A stretch of DNA of 64,000 nt from Mallotus nudiflorus. Its lineage: Eukaryota; Streptophyta; Magnoliopsida; Malpighiales; Euphorbiaceae. Positions 35,629 through 46,239 of this stretch are shown here, in pieces. Positions within the stretch are counted from its first letter, which is position 1. Each line of letters opens with the position of its first letter. Location: the NCBI GenBank assembly GCA_947683625.1, contig CANTUR010000830.1, positions 145,924 to 209,923 of the forward strand, read 5' to 3'. The notes under the pieces were generated by a model. It saw nothing but the letters and a program-made list of their open reading frames with translations, did not search any database and was not told the origin of the DNA. The position numbers and the translations under genes are program-made.

Positions 35629-35915
35629 AGCTCTTGACTTGTTAAAAAATATGAAAATGCAAGGATCATAGGCCGACAATATCAATGCAAGCTGATTTCG
35701 TAATTGATCTTGGGGAAAAAGCTCAAATACCCATCTTATCATATTCTGCAACAAGCCCTTCTCTTACTTCTATCAGCTGCACGAAATGACTCTTCAAGTC
35801 GATGCCATTAGCGCAAAAATTCAAGCTTTTAGGATGGAGAGAAGCTGTGCCCATCTACGTTGATGACGAGTATGGACGGGGAATCATTCCTTGTTTAGTT
35901 GATGCTTTGCAAGCA
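35629..35915 (+). pseudogene. Glutamate-receptor-like (GLR) gene fragment
   Basis: In shifting + strand frames, segments typical of the amino-terminal ligand-binding domain of plant GLR channels can be read: LDLLKNMKMQ, then QADFVIDLGEKAQIP, ILSYSATSPSLTSI, and WREAVPIYVDDEYGRGIIP followed by LVDALQ. In intact GLRs the stretch between TSI and WREAVP is longer; here it is shortened and shifted, with stops and indels. A one-base loss near 35673 separates the first two blocks. About 290 bp of one exon remain; no transmembrane or pore part is present nearby. GLRs are ligand-gated cation channels of the plasma membrane; this piece is dead. Confidence 0.82.
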
Positions 35916-37371
35916 ATTTGTCCCTACATCTTCATAATTTTGTATTGTTTTTTAACACAATAAATTTATTAAAATATAATGGTTTTTTTCTACTCTATTT
36001 ACGCTATGTAAATGGGGCAAATATAGCTATTCAAATTACTTGTTTTTGGGTTATTATTGCTATTTTTTAGTTTTTTCTTTTCTAGTTGTTTTCAGATTCT
36101 TGTCCATTTTTTTTTACTCATTTTTAGTTTTTAACTCTGTTTTTAGTTATTTGATTTTTTTTTAAATGTTACAAATTTTAAAGTAAATGAGTAAGTAAAA
36201 ATTTTTAAAAGTGAAATATATAATTTTTTACTAAATAAATTCAATGAATATGATTTTTATTTTTTGTGAAATTATGATTTTTTTTTTGTTGTTGTCCATG
36301 TTTTTTACTAAATAAATAAATTCAACCACACAATGATGAGGAAAAAACTAAAAAGAAGTAACAACAACTAGAAAGAAACCAAACATATCTTTAATTGTTG
36401 TTAATATTTGTGTTTATAGTTAGTGGTTGTTATCAAATTATTATTAAGTTGTTATTTGTACAAACCTTTTCTTTTTTTGAAAGATTTTATTGTGAATGCA
36501 GTATTTTAAAAAAATATTAGTTAAAAAATCTCTAAAAATATATAGAGACATTTATAAAAATACCCCATTTTTAAATGTTGTCAATAAAAATATCTCAAAT
36601 TTTCATTTTTTATAAATCTATCCTATCATAATTATAAAAGTGTCTTTTATATTTTTAAAAATGTACTTATATTTTTCTTTTTTATTTCTCTACTTTTTTT
36701 TTTTTGTTTTTTTATTAATTTCTTGATGGTTTTTATTTTTATTTTTTTCTCTTTTTTTATAAATTTTTATTTTATCCTTTTTTCTTATATTTTTCTCCTT
36801 CCCTTCTTTTTTATTTTATTTTTTTATTTTTATTTTCTCTTTACTTTTCCTTTTCCTTTTTTTATAAATTTTTTCTTTTTTTTCTCTTTTAAAAAAAATA
36901 TTTTCCTTAATTTTTCTTTTTTTTATATTAGTGAAGCATTAGCTAATATATTTTTTGAGATTTTATTTCATAAATTCCTCAAGTGAGTTATCAAAATACA
37001 CAAAATGTGATAGGCAAAATACAAGCAACTCACATGCAACAAATTATATATATAATTGATTATTTCAAGTTCTTAATGTGTAAAACATGCAACATTCATT
37101 ATAATTGGACCAACATGATTATTTCTAAAAAGCTATAATAGAACTCTAGGTAAGAAAAATAAAATCATAATTTAAATTTCTAATGATTCTAAAATAGAAT
37201 CAATTTATCAATATATTTCAAGTACGAAAAATATAATTTTGACATTTTTAAAATTTCAAGTAATCTAATGTGTTTGTAAAATACAAAATAATGCCTTATA
37301 ACTTCAAATTGAAGAACCAATCTTGAAACATATCATAACCTAATTTAATAATGTGTCAGTAAATGAATAAT
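35916..37371. other. AT-rich region with a long pyrimidine tract
   Basis: No gene supported. A strongly strand-biased T/C tract fills about 36640-36930 and produces a spurious Phe-rich frame. Elsewhere there are only short A and T runs. Confidence 0.5.
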
Positions 37372-37449
37372 GAAGATGGGTGTAGCTTAAATGGTAGAGC
37401 ACTTACTTAGCATGTGAGAGCTACAAGAATCAATACCCCCACATCTCCA
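37372..37449 (+). pseudogene. tRNA-Ala(AGC)-like relic
   Basis: The stretch follows the tRNA-Ala pattern: TAGCTTAAATGGTAGAGC forms the D arm, an anticodon stem CTTAC/GTGAG surrounds TTAGCAT with anticodon AGC at 37409-37411, and the 3' end is ACATCTCCA. The 5' acceptor strand GAAGATG pairs with the 3' strand CATCTCC except at one position. However, about four extra bases (GGTG) follow the acceptor strand and the T stem is mispaired. It is therefore likely a pseudogene or a tRNA-derived repeat. An organellar-derived copy is possible. Confidence 0.65.
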
Positions 37450-37522
37450 TTATTTTATTAGTTAGCATGTATTTAATTTTGTTGTTTTTTGATTTACTTT
37501 TAGTTTATGATCTTGTTTTAAA

Positions 37523-38261
37523 AGTGCAAAGAAACGTGGATGTGTTTTTGGTGCTTCTAGTTCTGATTTAGGAGATGTTGCTAGTTGTGAAAAGGATGTT
37601 TATGATTCAAAGTATGTTTATGATTCAAAGTTTGTTAAAACTGTTGGTGGTGGTGAAAAGTTAAATGATTTCTTTTATTATGTAGCATGTATTTAATTTG
37701 ATTGCTTTTTGGTTTACTTTTAGTTTCTAATCTTGTTTTAAAAGTGCAAGGAAATGTGGATGTGTTTTTGGTGCTTCTAGTTCTAATTTAGGAGATGTTG
37801 CTGGTTATGAAAAGGGTACTTATGATTTAGAGTTTGTTGAAACTATTGGTAATAGTGATAAGTTAAAGGATTTCTTTTATTAGGTAGCATGTATTTAATT
37901 TTATTGCTTTTTAGTTTACTTTTAGTTTCTAATCTTATGTTAAAAGTGCAGGGAAAGGTGGATGTACTTTTGGTGCTTCTAGTTCTAATTTAGAAGATGT
38001 TACTGATTGTGAAAAGGGTTTTTATGATTTAAAGTTTGTTGAAATTGTTGGTTGTGGTAATGAGTTAGAGGATTTTGTTGGGGTATGTTTTGTTTTGTTA
38101 TTTTTGTATCGTTTTGGTTTCTGTTTGGTTTCTAATACTTTATTTTGTATTTTTGTTTTAAGAGTGATAAGAAATTGTCTAAGGATATCTATTGTAATTC
38201 CAATATTAAAGATAATTCTGTTAAAGATGGTGATGAAGTATTGAATAATTCTAATTTGGCA

Positions 38262-38307
<46 letters not shown>

Positions 38308-38580
38308 GTACTTTTTTTGTTTCATTTTGGTTTCTAATTTTGCTTTTGATGTGTTGTTTTATTTTTAGGGTCAAGAGATTGTACTTGATGATGTTGATTA
38401 TCTTTTCAATGTTATTTATTCTACTATAAAAGATGTTTGTTGTTTGAGTGGAAATGTATGTTTTTATTTTTTTTTTTTTTGTATTTTTTTTATGGGTGAC
38501 TTTTTTTTTTTTTTTCTATTAGGTTGTTGAAAAGGATGATTTTGTGTCTCTTTCTAATCAATATGGTGTTATTGGTGAAC
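37523..38580 (+). other. Tandem exon-like modules, unidentified gene or gene relic
   Basis: Three homologous units start with AGTGCA at 37523, 37743 and 37945 (periods 220 and 202), and a diverged fourth starts AGTGAT at 38163. Each has an open frame of about 45 codons beginning SAKKRGCVFGASSSDLGDVA or a variant and ending in a YDSKFVKTVGGGEKL-like stretch. Each is preceded by a T-rich tract ending TTTTAAAAG and followed by GTAGCATGT or GTATGT, so each looks like an exon with splice sites. Further exon-like blocks follow: 38371-38457 (GQEIVLDDVDYLFNVIYSTI, flanked by TTTTAG and GTATGT) and 38524-38596 (VVEKDDFVSLSNQYGVIGEQ). The product was not recognised. The relation of the units argues for exon duplication. 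Confidence 0.55.
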
Positions 38581-38663
38581 AAAGTGTTAAGCATATTGCT
38601 ATATTATTTTTTTTTGTTTCTGTTACTTTTTGGTTTATATTGGGTTTCTGATACTGTTTTACA

Positions 38664-38676
38664 TATAATAATAATC

Positions 38677-38714
<38 letters not shown>

Positions 38715-38748
38715 TAGTATTATTATATATTATTATTATTATTATTAT
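38664..38748. repeat. (TAA)n/(ATT)n microsatellite
   Basis: A long AAT/TAA trinucleotide run is followed by TAT/ATT repeats in the opposite sense, so it can fold back on itself. Confidence 0.9.
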
Positions 38749-38903
38749 AGAATTATGTATAGTTATATTTTAAATATTCACATTTAATATTAATAAAATT
38801 ATAATAGTAATATGTATATATATATATATATACACACACGCACACATTTAATTTAAGTTTCTGATACGATAAATTTAGATATGTTTTTATCAATTTAGAA
38901 TAC

Positions 38904-38904
<1 letters not shown>

Positions 38905-38935
<31 letters not shown>

Positions 38936-38956
38936 TACTACTACTACTACTACTAC
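38905..38956. repeat. Compound (ATT)n(ACT)n microsatellite
   Basis: About ten ATT units pass directly into about eight ACT units. Confidence 0.92.
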
Positions 38957-39332
38957 AAATAAAAGGGGACCACGGTATTGGAATAGATTGTCATGCACCT
39001 AAGAATTGAGAATTGGGGAATGGAAAATTTATGATATGTGGACATAATAAGATGGTGTGCAATTACATAAATGGGATATATATAGTATTTCTCTTTCCTT
39101 ACAAGCGTTGCACTTCCCTTGAAATCATTAAAAATTGTTTAGATAGCCATCCTACTAAGTCTACCTCCAACAGGAAATGTCTGTTCTTATATTATAAGCA
39201 TGTCTAGGATGAGGCTAGGATCTAAAACAATCATAAGACACCATTTTCTAGTTGTTCAATAGATTAGATAAATAACAGAATGCATAACTTTGCTTATATT
39301 ACATGTAAACCCTAATATTAAACGAATATAAT

Positions 39333-40824
39333 TGTTATGTGTCATTTATACATATAATTTTAGGAGCATTTTTATTGGTTTTATAATATATTTAGGAGCA
39401 TTTTTATTGGTTTTATAATATATTTTTATAAGTTTATTTAATTGTTATTAATTTTACTTGCATTTAGCATAATATTATTTAATTTGCATTTTAAATAATA
39501 CATTTGCACAATTGTTTAATAATTAAGTGCATTATAGTATCTAATTAAATTATTTGTTGCAGTTTTGTGAACTGAAGTTAGTGCACAACCGTGTCTAGAA
39601 AGTCTCTCTACACAAATTATGTACACATGCTAGCACATGACTGTGTGCTCATCAAGAATCCTGCATGTTTCACCACACAATTGTGCAAGAAAGTGTGCAC
39701 TAGCATGATTAAAGCCAAGCCCCATGAAAAAGCTATGCACACCCCACCACATGGCCATGTATTAGGCTGTGCACAAATTTAGAATAGTACACACCCAAGT
39801 GCATGGCCATGCACTAGGTGTGCACATAAAATTAACATACACACTTGCATACACACCCTAGTGCATGGCCATGCGCTAGGTGTGCACTCATGAAAAATCT
39901 TCCTCTTTTATTCAGGATTACAAATTTAGAAGATTTCAAAATTGGAAGATTATAGAATGAGAATATTCTAGAATTGGCAAGTTCTGGGAGCAAGAGATGG
40001 CTATAAAAAAAATCAATTTATCAATTTTGGGCAAAGGAGAATTGATTCAAATAAACATTCAGAGATATTTTAAGCAGAGAAGAAGTAAAGTTTCAAGTCA
40101 ATCGTGTTCAAGCATAATTGTTCTCATGTTTGGAATATCTTTGATTATGATTATTTCCATCATGTGTAATTAATTTACTCAGGGTTTGAATTCGTGTAGC
40201 TAGACTACTATTTGTTTGGATTTTTATGTTTTAATTTAATAAGTTAATATTCAGTCAAGTTTATAGGTTCCTTTTACATGTTCTTGTATTTAATTTTAGG
40301 CCTGATTAAATGCATGCTTTTGGGTTAATTAGTAGAAAATGAAAGTTGCATGATTTATTAGCTCATAGATCTGTGAAACTTAGGAACTTCGATCACGAAA
40401 GTATATGAATCCTTCGGGGAGTATTAAATTGCTAATAAACTTAATGAGTTTTAATTAATTTACTTGACCAAGAAAATAGGCAGTAATTAGTTTTGACATG
40501 CTTGAATGATCTCAAAAGAGATTTTAAGTAATTTGATTAATTTACCCTTGATTGTATTAACAAGTTGAATTAAAATTAAATCTTGTAATTCAAGTAAGTA
40601 TCTAGTGAAGCGAATATAGGCTCTATTTTTTTATTATTGAATTTTTGTTTAGAATTTATCTTTGTTAGTTAATATAGTTTCCTATTTCAATTAAATTTAT
40701 TTTGTTAGCTTGTGGAGATAAAATTACGGCTAGTACTTGGTATCAATCTCCTCGTGGGAACAATACTCGATACTTGAACTTTACTACTTGTTGCGAACCG
40801 TGCACTTACGGAAATTGCCTAACA
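39333..40824 (+). mobile_element. Solo LTR, 1492 bp, family not identified
   Basis: Termini are TGTTATGTGTC and TTGCCTAACA, giving matched TGTTA/TAACA inverted ends. The exact 5-bp repeat ATAAT flanks it at 39328-39332 and 40825-40829. No internal retrotransposon sequence is beside it. Features inside: a perfect 32-bp tandem duplication (39361-39424), three palindromic CATGGCCATG-centred units (39740-39885), and a TATA-like GGCTATAAAAAA at about 40001-40012 on +. Near the right end CTCCTCGTGGGAACAATACTC is similar in style to 3' ends of several plant LTRs. Orientation + is inferred from the TATA position and this end. Confidence 0.85.
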
Positions 40825-40829
40825 ATAAT

Positions 40830-41640
40830 ATTCTAAATTTGAACTCTTAATGCATAAAAAAGAAATAAAGATAGACTTAACATGCAATTTATTGTCCATC
40901 AATACCTTATAAAAGTTCTATAAATTTTAAATTATTTTAAAGACAACAACCAAATTAATAAGATAAACCCAAGGAGAATAAATAACAGTGTTCTACAAAC
41001 CATAGTTATACTAAGGTCTAACACATTTTGTAAATATCAACGGTCTTCATTTAGACATTAATTGTGTAAATCTAACACCTTTTTAGACTCTTGACCAAAC
41101 TTGAAACCTATCAATGTTGGCATAATTTTTACTTCCAACTACTCATCATGAAAACCAAAGCATCATCACTATATAAAGCTCACTTCAAAACATAAAGATC
41201 TTGATCTTCTTCAATAAAAATAAAACAATTCGTAACTCTGTGACACCAACCAAGAAATCACTAATAAATTTTGCCAAACTACACTTTGATTCCCTTCAGA
41301 AACTAATAAATAGAACATAACTATGCTCTTATCAAATAAAATCCAGATTTTTTTTTTAGGAAACAAAATCGAGAATTTATTTTCCACCAAAACAGTCAAA
41401 AAAATTGAATCAAACAACAAAAGGAGAAAATCCCACAAGAATCAATATAATTAAGCTCAAATATATGCAATTATGCTTATAAAAAAGAAAGGCACAATTT
41501 GTGGTTGGTTGTAAATGTAAGCATGATAATTTCTAAACCTAACCCACTTGTTATTCTAAACTTAATTAATCAAAACTGAAAACCATTTTAAACTTGGGTT
41601 TCTACACATAAAAGGATCTTCAACACATCTGCTTACATAC
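40830..41640. other. AT-rich spacer
   Basis: No gene is supported on either strand. It could contain the intron and later exons of the minus-strand exon candidate at 41641-41736; one possible acceptor (GTGTCACAG) lies at about 41239-41247 on the minus strand, opening a very short frame. Confidence 0.35.
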
Positions 41641-41736
41641 CTGAATTACACTTGCAATGGGAGCTAGAGATGAGGGCCATGCCTTGGAGGAGGAAGCGGA
41701 GCTCTTGAGGTAATGAGATTTTGGCATTACAGGCAT
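41641..41736 (-). CDS. Candidate first coding exon of a divergent small gene
   Basis: On the minus strand an ATG at 41734-41736 opens MPVMPKSHYLKSSASSSKAW followed by PSSLAPIASVIQ. It ends at a strong donor, ATTCAG|GTATGT, with the GT at 41639-41640. The Ser/Ala/Lys-rich, acid-free composition resembles an organelle-targeting N-terminus. The next exon was not found with confidence: an acceptor about 390 bp downstream would add only SYELFYFY and a stop. It lies head to head with the PPR gene at 42240, with under 500 bp between start codons. It could equally be chance. Confidence 0.25.
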
Positions 41737-42239
41737 GAAATTGCAATGTCTGCCGCAAAAACAAAGGAAAAAAGAAAAGGAAAAGGAAGAAGAAAGATGC
41801 GCAAATCACCAATGGAATAAGGGGGGTAGTCGCATAATTATATTTATGGTATAGGACATGCATCTAATTTTAGAATATTTAGAGCATTTTTGTTATTTTG
41901 GTTGTGTTTTGGGTATTTATGAAAAAACCTACATATAGAATATTGAGGCCCAACCCTATGCAATTGGGTATGTTTGGGCTGTGAACTAGGCACTAGCCCA
42001 CAATATATAATGAATATATTTCACGCAGAAGACAGAGACTGTACCAGGACACAGCAAAAATAAGCTGCTGCTTCTTCTTCAAATCCTCGACTGAAATCAA
42101 CCGGACAGAGCCATTTCCGCCAGCCAATAATCATATTCCGTCTGGTATTTCATTGCCCTTCTCGATTCAATAAATTTTTTTTTATTATTTTTTATTTTTT
42201 ATCATTTCTTCACATCAATTGTACAATACACAGATTATA

Positions 42240-43925
42240 ATGAGGAGAATTTGTTCATATTTATTTTCTGCCAAAAGATATAATCGTTCTTCTTCTTCTT
42301 CTTTGTACGATTCTATTATCTTTAGATTTGTGGGTAAATCATTTTCTCATACTTCTTGTTTAGATTTACCCAGTTCATTTTCTTCTAATTCTTTGCCTGC
42401 TATTGCTTCTTCTTCATCTGCTAGTATGCGGTCTTTTTGTTCTTTAATTGCTTCATCAGAACAAACCTTTGATAGTAGAATTAGTACTAGGGATACTGAT
42501 GCTGATAAGGTGCATGCAATCGTTATGGATATTTCTGTTCATATGGAGAGTGCCCTTGACCAGCTTGGTTTAGAATTGACTACTGATTTGGTTGTTGAGA
42601 CACTGCAAAGACTTCATTTTGAGGAAAAGAATGCTTTTAGATTCTTTATGTGGGCTGGGCACCAACAAAATTATACTCATGAGCCTCCTGCTTATAATGA
42701 AATGATGGACATTCTTACTAGTACTAAGTATAAGGTGAAGCAGTTTCGAATAGTTTGTGATATGCTTGATTATATGAAAAGGAATAACAAGAATGTCGTT
42801 CCTGTTGAGGTTTTGTTAACGATTTTGAGAAATTATACTCAGAAATTCTTGACACATGTTCAGAAATTTGCTAAGAAGAAGAGGATTAGGGTGAAGACTC
42901 AGCCGGAAATCAATGCGTTTAACTTGCTATTGGATGCTCTTTGCAAGTGTTGTCTGGTTGAAGATGCTGAAGTATTGTTTAAGAGGATGAAGAACAAGGT
43001 GAAGCCTGATGCTAATACTTACAATATATTGTTCTTTGGATGGTGTAGGGTTAGGAACCCAACTAGAGGAATGAAAGTTTTAGAGGAAATGAATCAACTC
43101 GGTCATACCCCAGACAATTTTACCTATAACACTGCTATTGACAGTTTCTGTAAGGCAGGGATGGTGACAGAAGCAGCTGAACTTTTTGAGTTCATGAGGA
43201 CAAAAGGATCAAGCTTGTCTGCTCCAACTGCAAAAACTTATGCAATCTTGATTGTTGCTCTTGTCCAGAATGATAGAATGGATGAATGCTTTGAGCTTTT
43301 GGGGCATATGATAAACAGTGGTTCTCTTCCTGATGTTTCAACCTATCAAGAATTGATGGAAGGAATGTGTTTGGCAGGAAAGATAGATGAAGCTTATAGA
43401 ATTCTGCAAGAGATGGGAAGCAAAGGTTATCCGCCTGACATTGTTACTTTCAACTGTTTTCTAAAGGTTCTTTGTGAGAACAAGAAGAGCGATGAAGCAC
43501 TTAGGCTTTATGGAAGCATGATTGAGGTGGGTTGTTTGCCTAGTGTTCAGACTTATAATATGCTGATTTCCATGTTTTTTAAGATGGATGATCCTGATGG
43601 AGCATTCGATACTTGGAATGAGATGTACAAGAGAAGCTGTGGTCCGGACATTGATACATATTCTGTAATGATTGATGGGCTTTTTGGTTGCAATAAAGTA
43701 GAGGATGCATGTCTCATGATAGAAGATGTTATGAATAAGGGATTGAAACTGCCTTATAAAAATTTTGACTCCTTTCTGAGGAAGCTTTCAGAGATCGGTG
43801 ATCTCCGAGCCATCCACAAGCTCTCTGAGCACATGAGGAAATATTATAATCCTTCTATGGCAAGACGTTTTGCACTAAATGAGAAACGTAAGAGCATGAA
43901 ATTTAAAGGGGCTAAAAAGATGTGA
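42240..43925 (+). CDS. Pentatricopeptide repeat protein, P class, predicted mitochondrial
   Basis: Intact single-exon frame. Two in-frame ATGs exist, at 42219 and 42240; the second (MRRICSYLFSAKRYNRSSSS) is preferred because it opens an Arg/Ser-rich mitochondrial presequence-like N-terminus. The length from there is 561 residues (568 from the first ATG). Repeats of about 35 residues run from near residue 225 to 530, about nine in number, e.g. NAFNLLLDALCKCCLVEDAE, NTYNILFFGWCRVRNPTRGM, VQTYNMLISMFFKMDDPDGA. The C-terminal tail is basic (MARRFALNEKRKSMKFKG). No DYW domain is present. Predicted organelle RNA-binding factor. Overall it resembles the Arabidopsis At1g73400 type from memory (unverified). 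A T-rich stretch ending ACAATACACAG lies just upstream and may be a leader intron acceptor. Confidence 0.94.
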   Translation: MRRICSYLFSAKRYNRSSSSSLYDSIIFRFVGKSFSHTSCLDLPSSFSSNSLPAIASSSSASMRSFCSLIASSEQTFDSRISTRDTDADKVHAIVMDISVHMESALDQLGLELTTDLVVETLQRLHFEEKNAFRFFMWAGHQQNYTHEPPAYNEMMDILTSTKYKVKQFRIVCDMLDYMKRNNKNVVPVEVLLTILRNYTQKFLTHVQKFAKKKRIRVKTQPEINAFNLLLDALCKCCLVEDAEVLFKRMKNKVKPDANTYNILFFGWCRVRNPTRGMKVLEEMNQLGHTPDNFTYNTAIDSFCKAGMVTEAAELFEFMRTKGSSLSAPTAKTYAILIVALVQNDRMDECFELLGHMINSGSLPDVSTYQELMEGMCLAGKIDEAYRILQEMGSKGYPPDIVTFNCFLKVLCENKKSDEALRLYGSMIEVGCLPSVQTYNMLISMFFKMDDPDGAFDTWNEMYKRSCGPDIDTYSVMIDGLFGCNKVEDACLMIEDVMNKGLKLPYKNFDSFLRKLSEIGDLRAIHKLSEHMRKYYNPSMARRFALNEKRKSMKFKGAKKM

Positions 43926-43928
43926 ACA

Positions 43929-45920
43929 TCATCTTGCTTATATCTGTCTTGAGGTTTGTAGTAATTTCCCTGCCTTGTTTACTTTTTTTTTTGGCAAAAA
44001 GGGTTTGCAGCTCTCATGCTTTTCACTTGTTTTTTTTTCCTCCAATTAAGTCTTTGTTTTTGTCATGATGCACAATGATAGATTAACTTTACTGCTTACA
44101 CTGTTATGAGTAACAATACATACTGCCCACTGTTTTCTCCTTTAAGGGAAAACTTAGTTTTGGATTATATTATGTGCTAGCCTGCACTGCTGAGGAGATT
44201 GAAAGTTATGCTATCTAATTACACATTTCCCTCATCCTAGGTGTTATTAACGCATGCCCTTTTATTCTGTCTTCCATATTAATATTTTCTTTAATGTCCA
44301 CTATAAAGTCTCTTCCAAATACTAGGCCACTTCTTTGCTAGGATTAGGAACAACATGCAGTCAAAACAAAAGAATGCTTAGCAGGACAGTTTTCCAAAGC
44401 TTAATAATCACAAGAAATGCTGAAGACTACAATTACAATCTAAAAGTTATTCTAGTAATTGCTTATTAGGTGAAATCTAATTTTAGCATTATATTTTTCA
44501 GTTCGTGTACACGGCACATAGACCCGTCAATATGATAATTGAGATTCTGGAATTAAACCAGAAGTAGTTATGTTCCTTTTTTTTTTTTTTTTTTTTTTGA
44601 ATTTTTAAAATTTTTTGTGTGTTGGTTCTTTTACATGAGAAATTAATTTTTGGGACCTCCCTTTTCTAATTAAATGTGTCTTTTCAACACTGTAGATGGA
44701 GAAAAATATCCCGAATCATTTCTGTCAGCGGAGCAAATACTTTGGGGCTCTTATTCCATCATTAAGAAGACACAAACAGAACTGTTTTTGATCTGGGGAC
44801 TTGTTCCAAAACGCCCCATGATGCAGTTGCTTCGGCTGAGAAACAGAGGAAAAATGGAATCTTTTTTGAGACAAGTGAAATAAAACAGGTTTGTGTTTGT
44901 GAGCCTTAATGTCACCTCAAAATATTTTGTTTTTCAACAATGGTAAAACATCTAGCATTGATTTGCAATTGTTACAATAATTTGGAAATAAGCAAACAAT
45001 AAGAAGAAGGATGAGTAAACTGTTCATGAGCCTTTTGCAACTCCCCATGCTGCAGTCAGTTCTGGCTTCTGGACTAAATAAATATAGAATAAGAATGAGA
45101 TTATCAAACTACTGCTTGTTTTAAAGTCAATGCATCTGAAGGCATTGTATTTGGTGGAGATCACTGTCGGTGATTATCTTGTTCCTTTGACTATACATGA
45201 GAAAAAGTGGGATGCATGGGCATGTTTGGAAATCAATTAGTCATTAAGAAGTTTTCTACAGTCTATAATATTTCCTGTGCTGAATTTCAAGTATCGGATT
45301 GCAGGGTGCTTGGAGGTAGCTATATAATTAGAAACACAGGTCGTCTAAGATTTATCTGTAGAGGAATGCATGGTGCAAGTATACATGGCAAAGTTCTCCC
45401 AAGTGCTTCCTAGGAGGTCAATTAGTTTACTAAATGTTTCAGCTTGTGCAGTTAATGTGAGGGTGACTTTTCTCCTTTGAAAAGGCTAGAGTGGGTTAGG
45501 AAAGTGAAACATGCGTCTGAAGAGTTTCATTGTCTTTGGGCAGAATGCTTAATATTATTCTCTCCCTTCCCATTTTTGGAAAATGGAAAATTGTTTACAC
45601 CCTCGAAACCATCATATCCCCTCATAGAACTATATATTAGCCATAACCGTGTTCTTGTATTCAAGTTTCTGAAACAATGGTATCTCTTGAGATATTGTTA
45701 GGGGCCATACAACTGTAGCCAAGTTTTGCATATCAGGTGGTACTCTTAGTTTTAGTCCAGTGTTCATCAGTGTGCTTCAATATGACTGTCTGGTGATGGA
45801 AGGAGCTTGAGTTTGCTGAAGGAAAGATAACAGAAAATTTAAGTTGACATTTCAGAGGGATCAAGTGCAGTTGGAGCCAGGCAGGACTTAGTGCCAACAT
45901 GGTGAAGGAAATGCTCTACA
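43929..45920. other. Downstream region of the PPR gene
   Basis: No gene confirmed. A long T run (about 22 T) lies at 44578-44600. The stretch is richer in GC than neighbouring spacers and has scattered short open frames (44674-44883, 45207-45413) that I cannot assign. It may include a long spliced 3' untranslated part of the PPR transcript or old transposon sequence. Confidence 0.4.
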
Positions 45921-45929
45921 GAATGAGCT

Positions 45930-46235
45930 TCACTTGCTGAATTTGAACCCTTATCCTGCTAGATGGATGAAGCTAAACTCTGATGATACTTCTGACTGAT
46001 ATCTACGCCACTCTGGAACTGAAGTTTATTGAAGGGCAGTTTAGCTAAGAAGGTCAAGGATGTTAAGCAGAACTTGAATCTCTTGGAGAACTACAGCTAC
46101 AAAAAGGGTTTGCAATCTAGGCCACTCTGAAAGTGAAGTTTATTGAAGGGTAGTGCTAAGAAGGTCAAGGGTGTTATGCAGAACTTGAATCTCTTGCAGA
46201 AAGCAACTACAAAAGAATACAAAGAAGGTAGTAAA
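45930..46235 (+). pseudogene. RNase H-like remnant of a retroelement with a 114-bp tandem duplication
   Basis: The frame ...LNPYPARWMKLNSDDTSD resembles the start of the plant retroelement RNase H domain (W-x-K-L-N-x-D), and further on AELESLGELQLQ resembles its central Glu-containing helix. A 114-bp segment is duplicated in tandem (copies from 46007 and 46121, each opening GCCACTCTG and carrying AAGAAGGTCAAGG and AGAACTTGAATCTCTTG). There are multiple stops. Similarity is weak and was judged by eye. Confidence 0.4.
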
Positions 46236-46239
46236 GCAA

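Noticed and set aside
36723..36986. Open frame encoding a Phe/Leu-rich hydrophobic peptide
   Set aside because: It is produced by a T/C-rich low-complexity tract; composition alone explains the open frame.
38145..38429. 94-aa frame across the exon-like series taken as a single protein
   Set aside because: The frame runs through a (TA)n tract and probable introns; the separate short blocks with splice-like borders are a better reading.
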